From Lacrimispora xylanisolvens (GTDB lineage Bacteria; Bacillota; Clostridia; Lachnospirales; Lachnospiraceae), in assembly GCA_017084465.1 (NCBI GenBank), contig CP070896.1, positions 1,364,001 through 1,428,000 of the forward strand: a stretch of 64,000 bases of DNA. The letters are read 5' to 3'. Made by a program: the position numbers and the translations under genes. The first letter of the stretch is position 1. Each line of letters starts with the position of its first letter. The notes under the pieces are model-generated. The model saw only the letters and a list, made by a program, of their open reading frames with translations, did not search any database and was not told the origin of the DNA. Positions 41,284 to 48,931 of the stretch are shown here, piece after piece.

Positions 41284-42480
41284 TTATACAGTCTCCTTTC
41301 CTTTTTGAAAGAATGACAGCCGTTTTTTTTTCCTGCTTTTACCATTTCTGCAACCTTCGTTCATTCCTTCCAGCCGGTCTGCCATATTGGAAATTTCTTT
41401 GCAGATCTTACTTTTCGGATGCGACAAAGCAAGGGGCTGACCTTGATTTGCTGCTGTCGCGGCCGATTTCTCATCATAGGGAATGGAACCCCATACCGGC
41501 ATGCCAAGCACACGGGAAACATCGTTGTCTGATATTCCATATCCACAGTTCTTTCCAATAATCAGTCTGATTTTCTGTTTATCCGTCAGTTCTGCCAGCA
41601 CCTGCAGACTTTTCTTCGCATTGTGCAGTGCGGGCACATCTTTTCCAGTTACAAATAAAACAGAGGAAGCACAGTCAATGCAGCTTGCGGATGTATCATC
41701 AAAACCCGAAACTGCATCGACGATTACATAGTCATAGTAAACCCGAAGCGCCGCAATGATGCTCTCCGCCTGCCTGGCAGTGATGGATGCCCCATATTCC
41801 GGGCTGTGGGGATTGGGAAGAAAGTTCACTCCGGAAAGGTGGAGAGACAAAAACTGCCGGATTGTATCCACGTTTGGATTGCTCTGTTCCTGTATTAGTT
41901 CCAGAATTGTATTTCTCGGGTTCATACCAAGCAGGATACCTACATCTCCGGACTGAAAGTCATAATCAAGAATAACTACTTTATTGTTTTTCTGTGCCAG
42001 CTTAATTGACATGTTTACAGCCAGAGTTGTCTTTCCCACTCCAGCCTTTGGTCCAAAGACCATAATCACTTTTGATTTGGAAGACTTGGCTCCTGTATTC
42101 TCCAGTGCCAGAATTCGGTTTGATTCATTGCTGTAAATTCCTTTTAATTCTGCAATCAGATTAATTGGCTCTATGGTTTCAGGCAGAATATAGTGGACTC
42201 CGGACTGCAGGATCTTATACATCAGATCGCTGTCTTCCAGATCAGAGAGCACAATCGGAACGGAGCGCGGGCGCAGCAGATATATCTGCTGGCAGGATCG
42301 CAGAGCCATGGTTGAAGTATCCGTAATCAGAATCAGATCCGGCATCGTCCGGTTTATCTCATTGAGAACCTGATTCTCATCCACCACATTTCCCACTATG
42401 GTGATCTCCTCGTCTTTTATCTGCGTTTTGATCTGTGAACATTTCTCCGGTATTCCCAGGAGCAGAACTTTAATTTTCAC
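41284..42480 (-). CDS. cpaE: CpaE/TadZ-type receiver-like and MinD-like ATPase
   Basis: 398 residues. An N-terminal pseudo-receiver domain (IKVLLLGIPEKCSQIK, TMPDLILITDTSTM) precedes a MinD/ParA ATPase with deviant Walker A (FGPKAGVGKTTLAVNM) and VVILDYDFQSGDVGILLGM. The lysine-rich end (RKKKRLSFFQKGKE) could touch the membrane. Such proteins place the Tad machine in the cell. The start is GTG at 42480, with AAAGGGG 9 nt upstream; a TTG further up is less likely. Confidence 0.88.
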   Translation of the reverse strand: MKIKVLLLGIPEKCSQIKTQIKDEEITIVGNVVDENQVLNEINRTMPDLILITDTSTMALRSCQQIYLLRPRSVPIVLSDLEDSDLMYKILQSGVHYILPETIEPINLIAELKGIYSNESNRILALENTGAKSSKSKVIMVFGPKAGVGKTTLAVNMSIKLAQKNNKVVILDYDFQSGDVGILLGMNPRNTILELIQEQSNPNVDTIRQFLSLHLSGVNFLPNPHSPEYGASITARQAESIIAALRVYYDYVIVDAVSGFDDTSASCIDCASSVLFVTGKDVPALHNAKKSLQVLAELTDKQKIRLIIGKNCGYGISDNDVSRVLGMPVWGSIPYDEKSAATAANQGQPLALSHPKSKICKEISNMADRLEGMNEGCRNGKSRKKKRLSFFQKGKETV

Positions 42481-42507
42481 AAGCTGATTCCCCTTTCCCA
42501 AAGAAAA

Positions 42508-43326
42508 CTAATTTCCTTCATAATTCTTAAGTACCGATCCACGGGGTTCGTTAACAACGCTGCTGTCCTCACGAGGTCTGAGTGCCAGCTGAATTTTACC
42601 TTCCCCGCTCTTCATAAGGGCGATCTGGGCTGCCTGGGAGGGTGTCACTTCTAATGTAACGCTTACGTATTCCTCGTCTTTATAATCTTTATTGCTGTCA
42701 AAGGAAAATGAGTTTCCAAGTGCTGCAATCTTAATATTCTGCAGGGCAATGACAGAAAATTCATTTCCTATGGAATCATTTACAATCTGGGCATTGGCCG
42801 GATTCTGCGGGCCCATAATCCTCTCCATGGCCAATCCTGCCGGAATTGCTTCTTCGCTCCCCTGCGCTGAGGATTTTAAAGTGCCTGTAAAAATAACGTC
42901 CACGTAATTTCCAACTCTCAGATTATTGGAAACTCCCTGTTCTAAATCCGTATTTATAGATACAGCCCGTTTTCCTTCCTCCAGTCTGGAGGAAAGTCCA
43001 AGGACTTCAGCATTGTCATCTGCCAGCCTCCGGTCTGTCAGCACTTCTTCCTGAAAAACATTTGTCAAACATACCTTTCCCAATACTTCCTCCGGCTTTC
43101 TGTAATAGCCCTTTGTTTCTTCATCTACCAGTACCTTTTTAAGCTTTATCATATCCTTCGTCAGTGTTGTGTAGGGACTCAGATCCTGCGCCGCAACGAC
43201 CACTTCAATTTTCTGCCCATCTGCCTGAGTCTGGGACTGATGGTTCACTGTCGTTACAAGCATCCGGTATCCGGCTATGAACACAAGGAATGCCACTGCC
43301 AATGCAATCAAACGAATTTTTTTCAC
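42508..43326 (-). CDS. cpaB: CpaB/RcpC-like pilus assembly protein with SAF domain
   Basis: 272 residues. A membrane helix (LIALAVAFLVFIAGYRMLV) is followed by an SAF domain (VVVAAQDLSPYTTLTKDMIKL, EVLTDRRLADD) and an RcpC-type beta domain with GNYVDVIFTGTL and EVTPSQAAQIALMKSGEGKIQLALRP. The start is GTG at 43326 with GGAGG 7 nt upstream. There is no secretin in this single-membrane organism, so CpaB probably acts within the wall zone. Confidence 0.87.
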   Translation of the reverse strand: MKKIRLIALAVAFLVFIAGYRMLVTTVNHQSQTQADGQKIEVVVAAQDLSPYTTLTKDMIKLKKVLVDEETKGYYRKPEEVLGKVCLTNVFQEEVLTDRRLADDNAEVLGLSSRLEEGKRAVSINTDLEQGVSNNLRVGNYVDVIFTGTLKSSAQGSEEAIPAGLAMERIMGPQNPANAQIVNDSIGNEFSVIALQNIKIAALGNSFSFDSNKDYKDEEYVSVTLEVTPSQAAQIALMKSGEGKIQLALRPREDSSVVNEPRGSVLKNYEGN

Positions 43327-43363
43327 CTTAATTCCTCCCTGGTATTACACCTCATTACAATTC

Positions 43364-43406
43364 AAGACGAGGCTCGCAGATGTTTACTGAATATTCGCCT
43401 CGTCTT
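43364..43406 (-). terminator. Stem between flp pilin and cpaB, possible attenuator
   Basis: AAGACGAGGC pairs perfectly with GCCTCGTCTT around a 23-nt loop. No U-run follows on the minus strand. It may protect or trim the abundant pilin mRNA and reduce read-through into the machinery genes. Confidence 0.5.
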
Positions 43407-43444
43407 TATATAAGCAACAGCCGGTTTGATTTTTTATCCCTTTT

Positions 43445-43609
43445 TTACGGCATTGATGTATTTATCTTATCAAATGTACCCTGAACCTTACCACCAAGTG
43501 CCTGTAATCCAACAATAACAGCAACAGCAATCAGTGCGAGAATTAAACCATATTCCACCATTCCCTGTCCGCTTTCCTCAGAAACAAATTTATCCCAAAG
43601 TTTTTTCAT
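43445..43609 (-). CDS. flp: Flp-type major pilin
   Basis: 54 residues. The sequence carries the Flp processing site, G14 followed by QGMVEY, and a helix GLILALIAVAVIVGLQALGG. Cleavage after G14 by the peptidase encoded at 43897 would leave about 40 residues with Glu at mature position 5. GGAGG lies 8 nt before the ATG. It is the more canonical of the two pilins and the likely fibre subunit. Confidence 0.92.
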   Translation of the reverse strand: MKKLWDKFVSEESGQGMVEYGLILALIAVAVIVGLQALGGKVQGTFDKINTSMP

Positions 43610-43722
43610 ATTTTTCACCTCCCCATCTTCTGTGTATTTAGAATTAATATAAACTTCATTATACCAATTTCCATTTTTTATCTTTCATATGTTCTAACCA
43701 AACCGGCTGGTTACTACAAACA

Positions 43723-43884
43723 TTACGGAAACACAGGAAGCAGACTGTTCTGAATCAGATTAAAAATCTTAACCGCCGCCTCTGACATATTTCCGAAGGT
43801 AATCGCGGCCACGATCACAACTGCTGCAAACAGAGCTGCATATTCTACCATTGCCTGTCCATTTTCAGATCTTAAGCGTTTCAT
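43723..43884 (-). CDS. Second Flp-type pilin
   Basis: 53 residues. The processing site is G9 followed by QAMVEY, with helix AALFAAVVIVAAITFG. It is shorter at the N-terminus than the pilin at 43445, and its tail SEAAVKIFNLIQNSLLP is hydrophobic. It may be an alternative or minor fibre subunit. GGAG lies 3-4 nt before the ATG. Confidence 0.9.
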   Translation of the reverse strand: MKRLRSENGQAMVEYAALFAAVVIVAAITFGNMSEAAVKIFNLIQNSLLPVFP

Positions 43885-43896
43885 ATTCTCCTCATT

Positions 43897-44574
43897 TTAT
43901 AAAATAGTGGTTGAAATGTACGGCCAGAGCAATGCAATCAGAAAGCCCGCCATGATGTGTCCGCACATGGGGAACGTGCTGTCCCGGACTAAAAAACCAT
44001 ATTTCATGCCTGCCAGACAATAAAATCCGATCACACAGGCCATTCCGGTCAGGAAGTAAAAGACTCCGGGAAATCCCACCGTTATTCCAATAATCATGGC
44101 CAGCTTTACGTCTCCCATTCCAACTCCGGCAGTTCCTTTCCTTACATAGGTGAACAGCATTGTCAGGCCGAAAATAACAACAACCAGTACCATTGCTCCG
44201 GCGGAACTCAAAAGCCCTGCAAAGCCGTCTGAATGTATGCGGTATGTAATACCTGCTGCCAGAATCACCCACAGCATTTCATTTGCGATAATTCTTATTA
44301 ACCTGTCCACACAGATACCAAAAGCTGCAATATAGCAGATGAACACCGTAAATATGGCGTGATTAAACGGTAATAAATAGCAGGACAATCCTGTAACGCC
44401 TGTGGTGAAAATAAGACTGAAGCCTTTCCACCGGAGACCGGGGATTTTTAACGGCCTCGGATATCCTTTCCGCCCACATTTATAACAGGCAAAGGAGTAT
44501 GACAAATCCGGTATAAAATAACCAACCAGACTGCTCATGCCGGTTAAAACGGCAGTACCTAAAATTCCATTCAT
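43897..44574 (-). CDS. Prepilin peptidase, TadV/CpaA-like
   Basis: 225 residues, mostly hydrophobic. The two catalytic Asp of type IV prepilin (aspartic) peptidases are D90 in ICVDRLIRI and D155 in GMGDVKLAM. A single CxxC (C30, C33) is a remnant of the zinc site of longer peptidases. It is the first gene of the Tad operon and begins 68 bp from the left arm of the invertible segment. GGGGGGAG precedes the ATG. Confidence 0.9.
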   Translation of the reverse strand: MNGILGTAVLTGMSSLVGYFIPDLSYSFACYKCGRKGYPRPLKIPGLRWKGFSLIFTTGVTGLSCYLLPFNHAIFTVFICYIAAFGICVDRLIRIIANEMLWVILAAGITYRIHSDGFAGLLSSAGAMVLVVVIFGLTMLFTYVRKGTAGVGMGDVKLAMIIGITVGFPGVFYFLTGMACVIGFYCLAGMKYGFLVRDSTFPMCGHIMAGFLIALLWPYISTTIL

Positions 44575-44641
44575 CTTCTCCCCCCATGTTTCTGATCTTA
44601 TAAGGTATGTATGCTGGTTTGATGACCTGCTTATGATCAGT

Positions 44642-44669
44642 TACAACAGAATACCTCTTTTGTTGTAAA
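44642..44669. repeat. Left 28-bp inverted repeat of the Tad promoter switch
   Basis: The arm runs from TACAACAGAATACC to CTCTTTTGTTGTAAA and matches the reverse complement of 44868-44895 at 27 of 28 positions. Each arm is an imperfect dyad (TACAAC ... GTTGTA), like the two half-sites of a tyrosine-recombinase core. Confidence 0.95.
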
Positions 44670-44720
44670 TAAAAGAAAATATAACCAGAGGTGGGCCTTT
44701 TATAAAAAAAAGAAGGACAC

Positions 44721-44764
44721 CGCAAACAGGCTGGGGATTTTTTCACAACTCCAGCCTGTTTGCG
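44721..44764 (-). terminator. Strong hairpin inside the invertible element
   Basis: CGCAAACAGGCTGG pairs perfectly with CCAGCCTGTTTGCG around a 16-nt loop. On the minus strand a T-run follows after about eight bases. In the present orientation it should block read-through from the recombinase gene into the Tad operon. Confidence 0.65.
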
Positions 44765-44816
44765 CTATCCAAATTCAACAAATTTATACAATTAAATTAG
44801 TTTATTAAAATAATTG

Positions 44817-44845
44817 TAGACTTTTAAGCATTTATGTAGTATATT
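44817..44845 (+). promoter_or_regulatory. Promoter in the invertible element, now facing away from the Tad genes
   Basis: TAGACT and TATATT with a 17-bp spacer match the consensus at 4 of 6 and 5 of 6 positions. A very AT-rich stretch upstream could act as an UP element. Reading rightward, it meets only the 3-prime end of the recombinase gene in antisense. Confidence 0.6.
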
Positions 44846-44867
44846 AAATAATAGATTCGACGTATTT

Positions 44868-44895
44868 TTTACAACAAAAGAGGTATTCCGTTGTA
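44868..44895. repeat. Right 28-bp inverted repeat of the Tad promoter switch
   Basis: Mirror of 44642-44669 with a single mismatch (CCGTTGTA against CTGTTGTA). It lies 35 bp past the recombinase stop codon. Confidence 0.95.
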
Positions 44896-44930
44896 TTGTG
44901 TGACAAGTAGATCCAATTGCTCTAGTATTT

Positions 44931-45758
44931 TTAAATGTGCATGACCACTTTTTCTTTTGTGTAAATACGTGTGGTATTCACGTCACTGTGTCCCAATATA
45001 TCTGCAAGTCTCGATAAATCTTTCTCCATCGTATAAAAGGTTCTGGCAAACAAATGACGAAGGTTATGAGGAAATATCTTTTCTTCAGCAACTCCGGCCA
45101 GTCTTCCCAATGCTTTCATTTCCCTCCAGATATTGCTTCTGTCAATCGCTTTTCCATTACGGGTAATAAATATCATACCGGATATAATATGCCGCTTCTT
45201 TGCGTACTCTGTTAATGCTTCGCATAATTGGCGGGTAAGAATTACGGTTCTGATCCTTCCCTTACATTCAACCTCTGCCACACCGCTTCTCACTGCTTCA
45301 ACGGTAATAAAGGGCAGTTCGGAAATCCGGATCCCACTGGAGCAGATCGTCTGCAGGATCATGGCCAGACGTTCATTTTTGTTTTCCTGTGCTGCTTTTA
45401 CCAGCCTTTTATATTCCCCTTTATTCAGCTCCTTTTGCTCTGTACAGAACACGCTTCTGCTCACCTTATAAAATCTCACCCGGCAATCCGGCCAGCCGCT
45501 GTATTTAAAAAATCCATTGACTGCAGCCAGCGCTCCGTTGGCAGTCACAGGAGAAAACCTTTTTCGCAGCTGGGCTTTCCATAAGATTACCAGCTCTTTG
45601 TTAATGCTCCTCCCCTCCAGAAAGTACGAAAATTGCTCCAGATAATACCGGTATTTTTGAATGGTAACCTGGCTCTTTTCCTGGCAGTACAGCCATTTGC
45701 AGTATTCTTTAATTACGCCTTCTGTTATAGTTCTTACTTCTTTCTGATTCTCTTTCAT
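44931..45758 (-). CDS. Tyrosine recombinase, likely invertase of the adjacent promoter element
   Basis: 275 residues of the XerC/XerD-like phage integrase family. An N-terminal SAM-like core-binding domain (about residues 12-85) precedes the catalytic domain. All active residues are present: R144 (GIRISE), K166, H231 and R234 (HNLRHLFAR), H257 (LGHSDVNTTRIY) and Tyr266. The ATG at 45758 is chosen because GGAGGG lies just upstream; the ATG 12 bp earlier has none. The stop is 35 bp from the inverted repeat. No phage or transposon genes are linked, so a dedicated DNA-inversion role is likely. Confidence 0.88.
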   Translation of the reverse strand: MKENQKEVRTITEGVIKEYCKWLYCQEKSQVTIQKYRYYLEQFSYFLEGRSINKELVILWKAQLRKRFSPVTANGALAAVNGFFKYSGWPDCRVRFYKVSRSVFCTEQKELNKGEYKRLVKAAQENKNERLAMILQTICSSGIRISELPFITVEAVRSGVAEVECKGRIRTVILTRQLCEALTEYAKKRHIISGMIFITRNGKAIDRSNIWREMKALGRLAGVAEEKIFPHNLRHLFARTFYTMEKDLSRLADILGHSDVNTTRIYTKEKVVMHI

Positions 45759-46003
45759 ATTTCCCTCCATAGTCTGCTATTGACATAATTCAGAATTGAA
45801 ATTGTTTTATGTAATTCAGTATCTGAAGATTATATCACTTATATGCAATATCGAATAATTTTTGTGATTCAGATAGCAAATCATATTATTTTGCGTAAAA
45901 TATGATAGGTTATCCATATTCTAAAAATACGTAAGGTTCTATACGATTTTATTTGGCGCTAACTTACAAGGTTTCTCATCTTCGTCTTAGGCACACGAAA
46001 GGA

Positions 46004-46110
46004 AAGGAGCTCCATAAGTTAATGGGGCTCCTCCTCTTGGGTATTAGAATATTATGATTAAATATTGTCGGTTGCATGGGTGCTGAAAGGAAAAATACAT
46101 TTCCGTGCTG
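46004..46110 (-). pseudogene. Deletion remnant of an AraC-regulator gene copy
   Basis: The stretch matches the terminator and stop region of the AraC-type gene (29266-29336) and then jumps to a match with its N-terminal coding part (about 30198-30240, including GGGTGCTGAA and TTTCCGTGCTG). It is as if about 860 bp were deleted between. It is the scar of a second copy of that regulator. About 240 bp to its right (45771-46003) holds only the recombinase upstream region. Confidence 0.6.
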
Positions 46111-46113
46111 TAT

Positions 46114-46655
46114 TTATTTTAATGTCTTCAGTTCTTTCATAATTAAAAATGTTGTAATAATATCCATACCAAGAATAAATTGAAATACAGTATAGGAAAC
46201 TGCCGTCAGTGAACTTATTTTCTGTTCTTTTTTTAATTGTAGTAACAGCGGTACTGCATAAAATGTTCCTGACAAATTAAGGGTTATTATAGAAAGCCCC
46301 ATCAGAGAATGTGTTTATTTGCTTCAGGACCCATTAAAAGAAATATTGACAACAAGAAACCCCAAGCTAATGCAGGATATGTAATTACACTCAAAGAACG
46401 GATTAAAAACAATGCATTACGGCTCTTCTCAATCTTATGCGTTATAAATAAAAATATGGCATTTCCAAAATTCAACATAACTCCACCAATAAGCATTGAA
46501 TAAAAATAAGGTGGCCACCCATATCGAAAATCAATATCGTAAATTATTAAAGCAAATGGCGGAATCCAGATAAATAAAAAAATCCATGGCCAAATAATAA
46601 GTGAAAGTGGAAATACCAGATTTAGATGATTTCTATTTATAATTAGTTTTTTTAT
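46114..46655 (-). CDS. Four- to six-helix membrane protein, unknown (possible frameshift)
   Basis: About 180 residues if two pieces are joined at 46302, where a TGA overlaps an ATG (TGATG). Hydrophobic helices include LVFPLSLIIWPWIFLFIWIP, FYSMLIGGVMLNFGNAIFLFI and LAWGFLLSIFLLMG, then LSIITLNLSGTFYAVPLLL and a last helix. The overlap could be real coupling of two genes. AAGGAGG lies 7 nt before an ATA codon, where an ATG would be expected, so the start is uncertain. I recognise no family. Confidence 0.5.
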
Positions 46656-46815
46656 TTTAAAACCTCCTTCGTAACTATTAATTGTACATGATTCAATCCA
46701 CAAGTATTCTGTGCCTTTCTTTTCTCCCCCCTGCACCCTCTTCCTTTCCCTTTTGGATTTTCTTAATTATCCCACACATGGATCGGTAAATGATCTTCCT
46801 TAGAAGACAATGCCA

Positions 46816-47786
46816 TCCGTTCTTTGGTCTGGATACCATGGTTACCGCCAGGAAATAAAACAGTCCATGCAACTGGCGGTTTCCCTGTCTGGAACTTTGT
46901 TCTTTGCCTTTTCCAGCGAAACTGAACTTTACCGGAGCCACTCCCGCGAATCTTGCCAGCTTATAAGCATTAGGAAATCTTCAGATATCTCCGATTTCTG
47001 CAATCAACTTACTAGCAATAGACGTTCCAATTCCCGGCATACTGGTCAGTTTATAGTCAAAACTAAGCAGGATTTTCTCGATTTCTTTATCAAGCCCTGC
47101 TAATTCTTCTTTTTTGATGTTCCAAATCCCGTACCAGACTTGTTGTAATATAATCTCTGGATTCCTGATATTTGCGATAAGTATTCCCATCATTCTTTAC
47201 ACAATCCAGAATCAACTCCGCTTTGTCCCCTCTGATAATCGGAGATATTTCTTTAAATTCGATTGTTAAATCTTCTGCTGTTTTTTCGGGTAGGTCTTCC
47301 AGAAACACATGGCACATTTCCCATCTATTTCGCTGAAGAACTTACTATAACTGGGAAATGGCATGAATATCTGCTCATGGAGTCCGTTCTTAAAACGGAT
47401 ACCATCTTTCACCAGTAAATCTCTCCGATTCACCAGCTGTGCCAACGTCCATTCATTATCTTTTGGCTTTGCATCTGGCAAGGTATGTAACTGGTTAATC
47501 AGAACCGTCGCCACACAATACGCATCATGCTCATCATTTTTTCGGAGCATGGGTGCGCTTTTTCTCTGATCATAGGCCAGAGCAGGATTAATGTCTTTTA
47601 CTATGTAACCATTTTCAATCAACCAGACAGCTAAACTTCTGCCGTAGCCGTATGCATTCTCCAATCCGTAAATGGGTTCAAGCCCAAGATGATTGGATTT
47701 TCTGTTTACCTTTTCTGCCAGCTTTTTAAATTCACTGGGCTTATTTTCAATAACAACAACTTCTAACTTCTCATTCCAACAGTTCA
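46816..47786 (-). pseudogene. Decayed IS110-family transposase (copy 1)
   Basis: Strongly similar to the transposases at 48932 and 52234 but broken by several shifts (near 46975, 47115, 47170, 47290). It lacks the first ~15 residues including the GIDLHKE start, and its C-terminus is replaced after SRPKNG. The 5-prime truncation coincides with the beginning of the 103-bp repeat at 47787. It cannot make an active enzyme. Confidence 0.85.
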
Positions 47787-47889
47787 TTAGGTGGCTGTCA
47801 ATAAGTCAAAAGTCACCTGTTAGGTGGTCGTAGCCGCAATGAAACCAGACAAATTTAAGTATTATAAAGGTGTCTGTGCAGGTACACCA
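47787..47889. repeat. 103-bp direct repeat, copy A
   Basis: About 85% identical to 50969-51070. Starts TTAGGTGGCTGTCAATAA and ends AGGTACACCA. It contains a hairpin (AGGTGGCT with AGTCACCT). Both copies lie downstream of an immunity gene. Confidence 0.8.
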
Positions 47890-47970
47890 ACAAAACTCTA
47901 AAATATCATTAACTATATAACAAAGGCGCAAAATTTTCAGATTTACGCCCTTGTTAATATCTCTTATTAT

Positions 47971-48354
47971 TTATAATTCATCCCATTCAATACACTTTGG
48001 CATATCCCTTGTTTCAAAAAACTGTTTAACCGCCGTCAAAGCGTTTGAAAAAGGAACTACAGATACATTTTCTATTGAAACCTCCTCATTATCAGTATTT
48101 GTATAAAATATACTATCTCCATCATTTTCTAAATCTGTATCGCCACCAATTGATCTAAAACCAGGATCGTCATCTTCTTTATAAAAATGTAAATAAGCAT
48201 AGTTATTATTTACCAATACTACCATATATGGAAATTCCTGTTCCCCATGAATAATAAATTCATTAACACCTTTATGAGTACGTTGTGTTAATATATCCTC
48301 AATATTGTCTAAGCTATTACATTCATTTTTGCCTTCAAAATGTTCAATTATCAT
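47971..48354 (-). CDS. Imm1-like immunity protein for the DddA-like toxin
   Basis: 127 residues, acidic. The features fit the Imm1 family: an N-terminal strand with EFIIHGEQEFPYMVVLVN, the block AYLHFYKEDDDPGFRSIGG, and the terminal FFETRDMPKCIEWDEL with the conserved Glu-Trp. Imm1 proteins often accompany SCP1.201-type deaminase toxins. The gene starts 19 bp after the toxin stop with AGGAGG upstream. It should bind and block the deaminase encoded by 48374-48827. Confidence 0.75.
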   Translation of the reverse strand: MIIEHFEGKNECNSLDNIEDILTQRTHKGVNEFIIHGEQEFPYMVVLVNNNYAYLHFYKEDDDPGFRSIGGDTDLENDGDSIFYTNTDNEEVSIENVSVVPFSNALTAVKQFFETRDMPKCIEWDEL

Positions 48355-48373
48355 TAATAACTCCTCCTTATTT

Positions 48374-48827
48374 TTAATTACCAGTATATCTGGAACTTAT
48401 TTTGGGGTCTTTGCTATTGCCTGTATATGTTTTTGGCACATCTACCGCTTTTGAATTTGTCGCAACTGCATTACTAGGAGGAACAACTGTAAGCGTAGCA
48501 CCTTCCGGTAAGAAAGTTGATGTCATTGTATTGCAGAAGCCACATGTTCCTTCAGTATTGTTATGATATACCACACCACTTGATATATTATTATCGCGCA
48601 TATACAATGATGATTTTTGTTCTACATGACCATTATTGGCATAATTAGTATAGCGCGGATCACCCCCTCCTGATGTAAAACTAATTTCACTACCATCAGA
48701 AGTTATTAATACGCCATGTGTAGTTGAACCATCATATTCAGGTAGATTATATGCAGCTCTAGGAATTGGATGACCGTCAGGTGACACATAAAAATCAGGT
48801 GTTGTGGTATTACCATTATTTTTTTGC
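48374..48827 (-). CDS. Orphan Rhs toxin tip: DddA-like (SCP1.201) DNA cytosine deaminase
   Basis: About 150 residues open at the 5-prime side, joined directly to the end of an IS110 element, with no start of its own. The zinc-deaminase motifs are complete: GHVEQKSSLYMRDN (His-x-Glu) and GTCGFCNTM (Cys-x-x-Cys), with YNLPEYDG, HNN, and LPEGATLTVVPP in the same order as in the toxin DddA, which deaminates cytosine in double-stranded DNA. The end reads TYTGNSKDPKISSRYTGN. It is probably silent now unless joined to the Rhs gene by recombination. The immunity gene follows. Confidence 0.85.
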
Positions 48828-48931
48828 CCCGAACCCTCAGGTGGGGTACTGAGATATGCGACGAACGGTGAATTTTCGTATTCAATTAAAAAAATTATAG
48901 CACGCCTTTGTGCTGTTTTTAAATAGAAAAA

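Larger units (their letters stand above)
44642..44895. other. Candidate invertible promoter element upstream of the Tad operon
   Basis: A 254-bp segment bounded by 28-bp inverted repeats lies between the Tad operon and a tyrosine recombinase gene, both on the minus strand. It contains an AT-rich promoter facing right (44817-44845), a weaker promoter-like pair facing left (TTTATA at 44701-44706 and TATATT at 44678-44683, 17-bp spacer), and a strong hairpin (44721-44764). Inversion would exchange which promoter faces the pilus genes. The arrangement matches known phase-variation switches; inversion itself is not shown by one sequence. Confidence 0.82.

Noticed and set aside
44721..44764. The hairpin in the invertible segment as an att or replication site
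   Set aside because: Its perfect GC-rich stem and nearby minus-strand T-run fit a transcription block better. The recombination arms are the separate 28-bp repeats.
48828..48931. Coding continuity from IS110 end into the orphan toxin (frame reading FVAYLSTPPEGSGQ)
   Set aside because: The same frame stands before both orphan toxins because it belongs to the IS end. It has no start codon with a ribosome binding site, so it is not a toxin leader.
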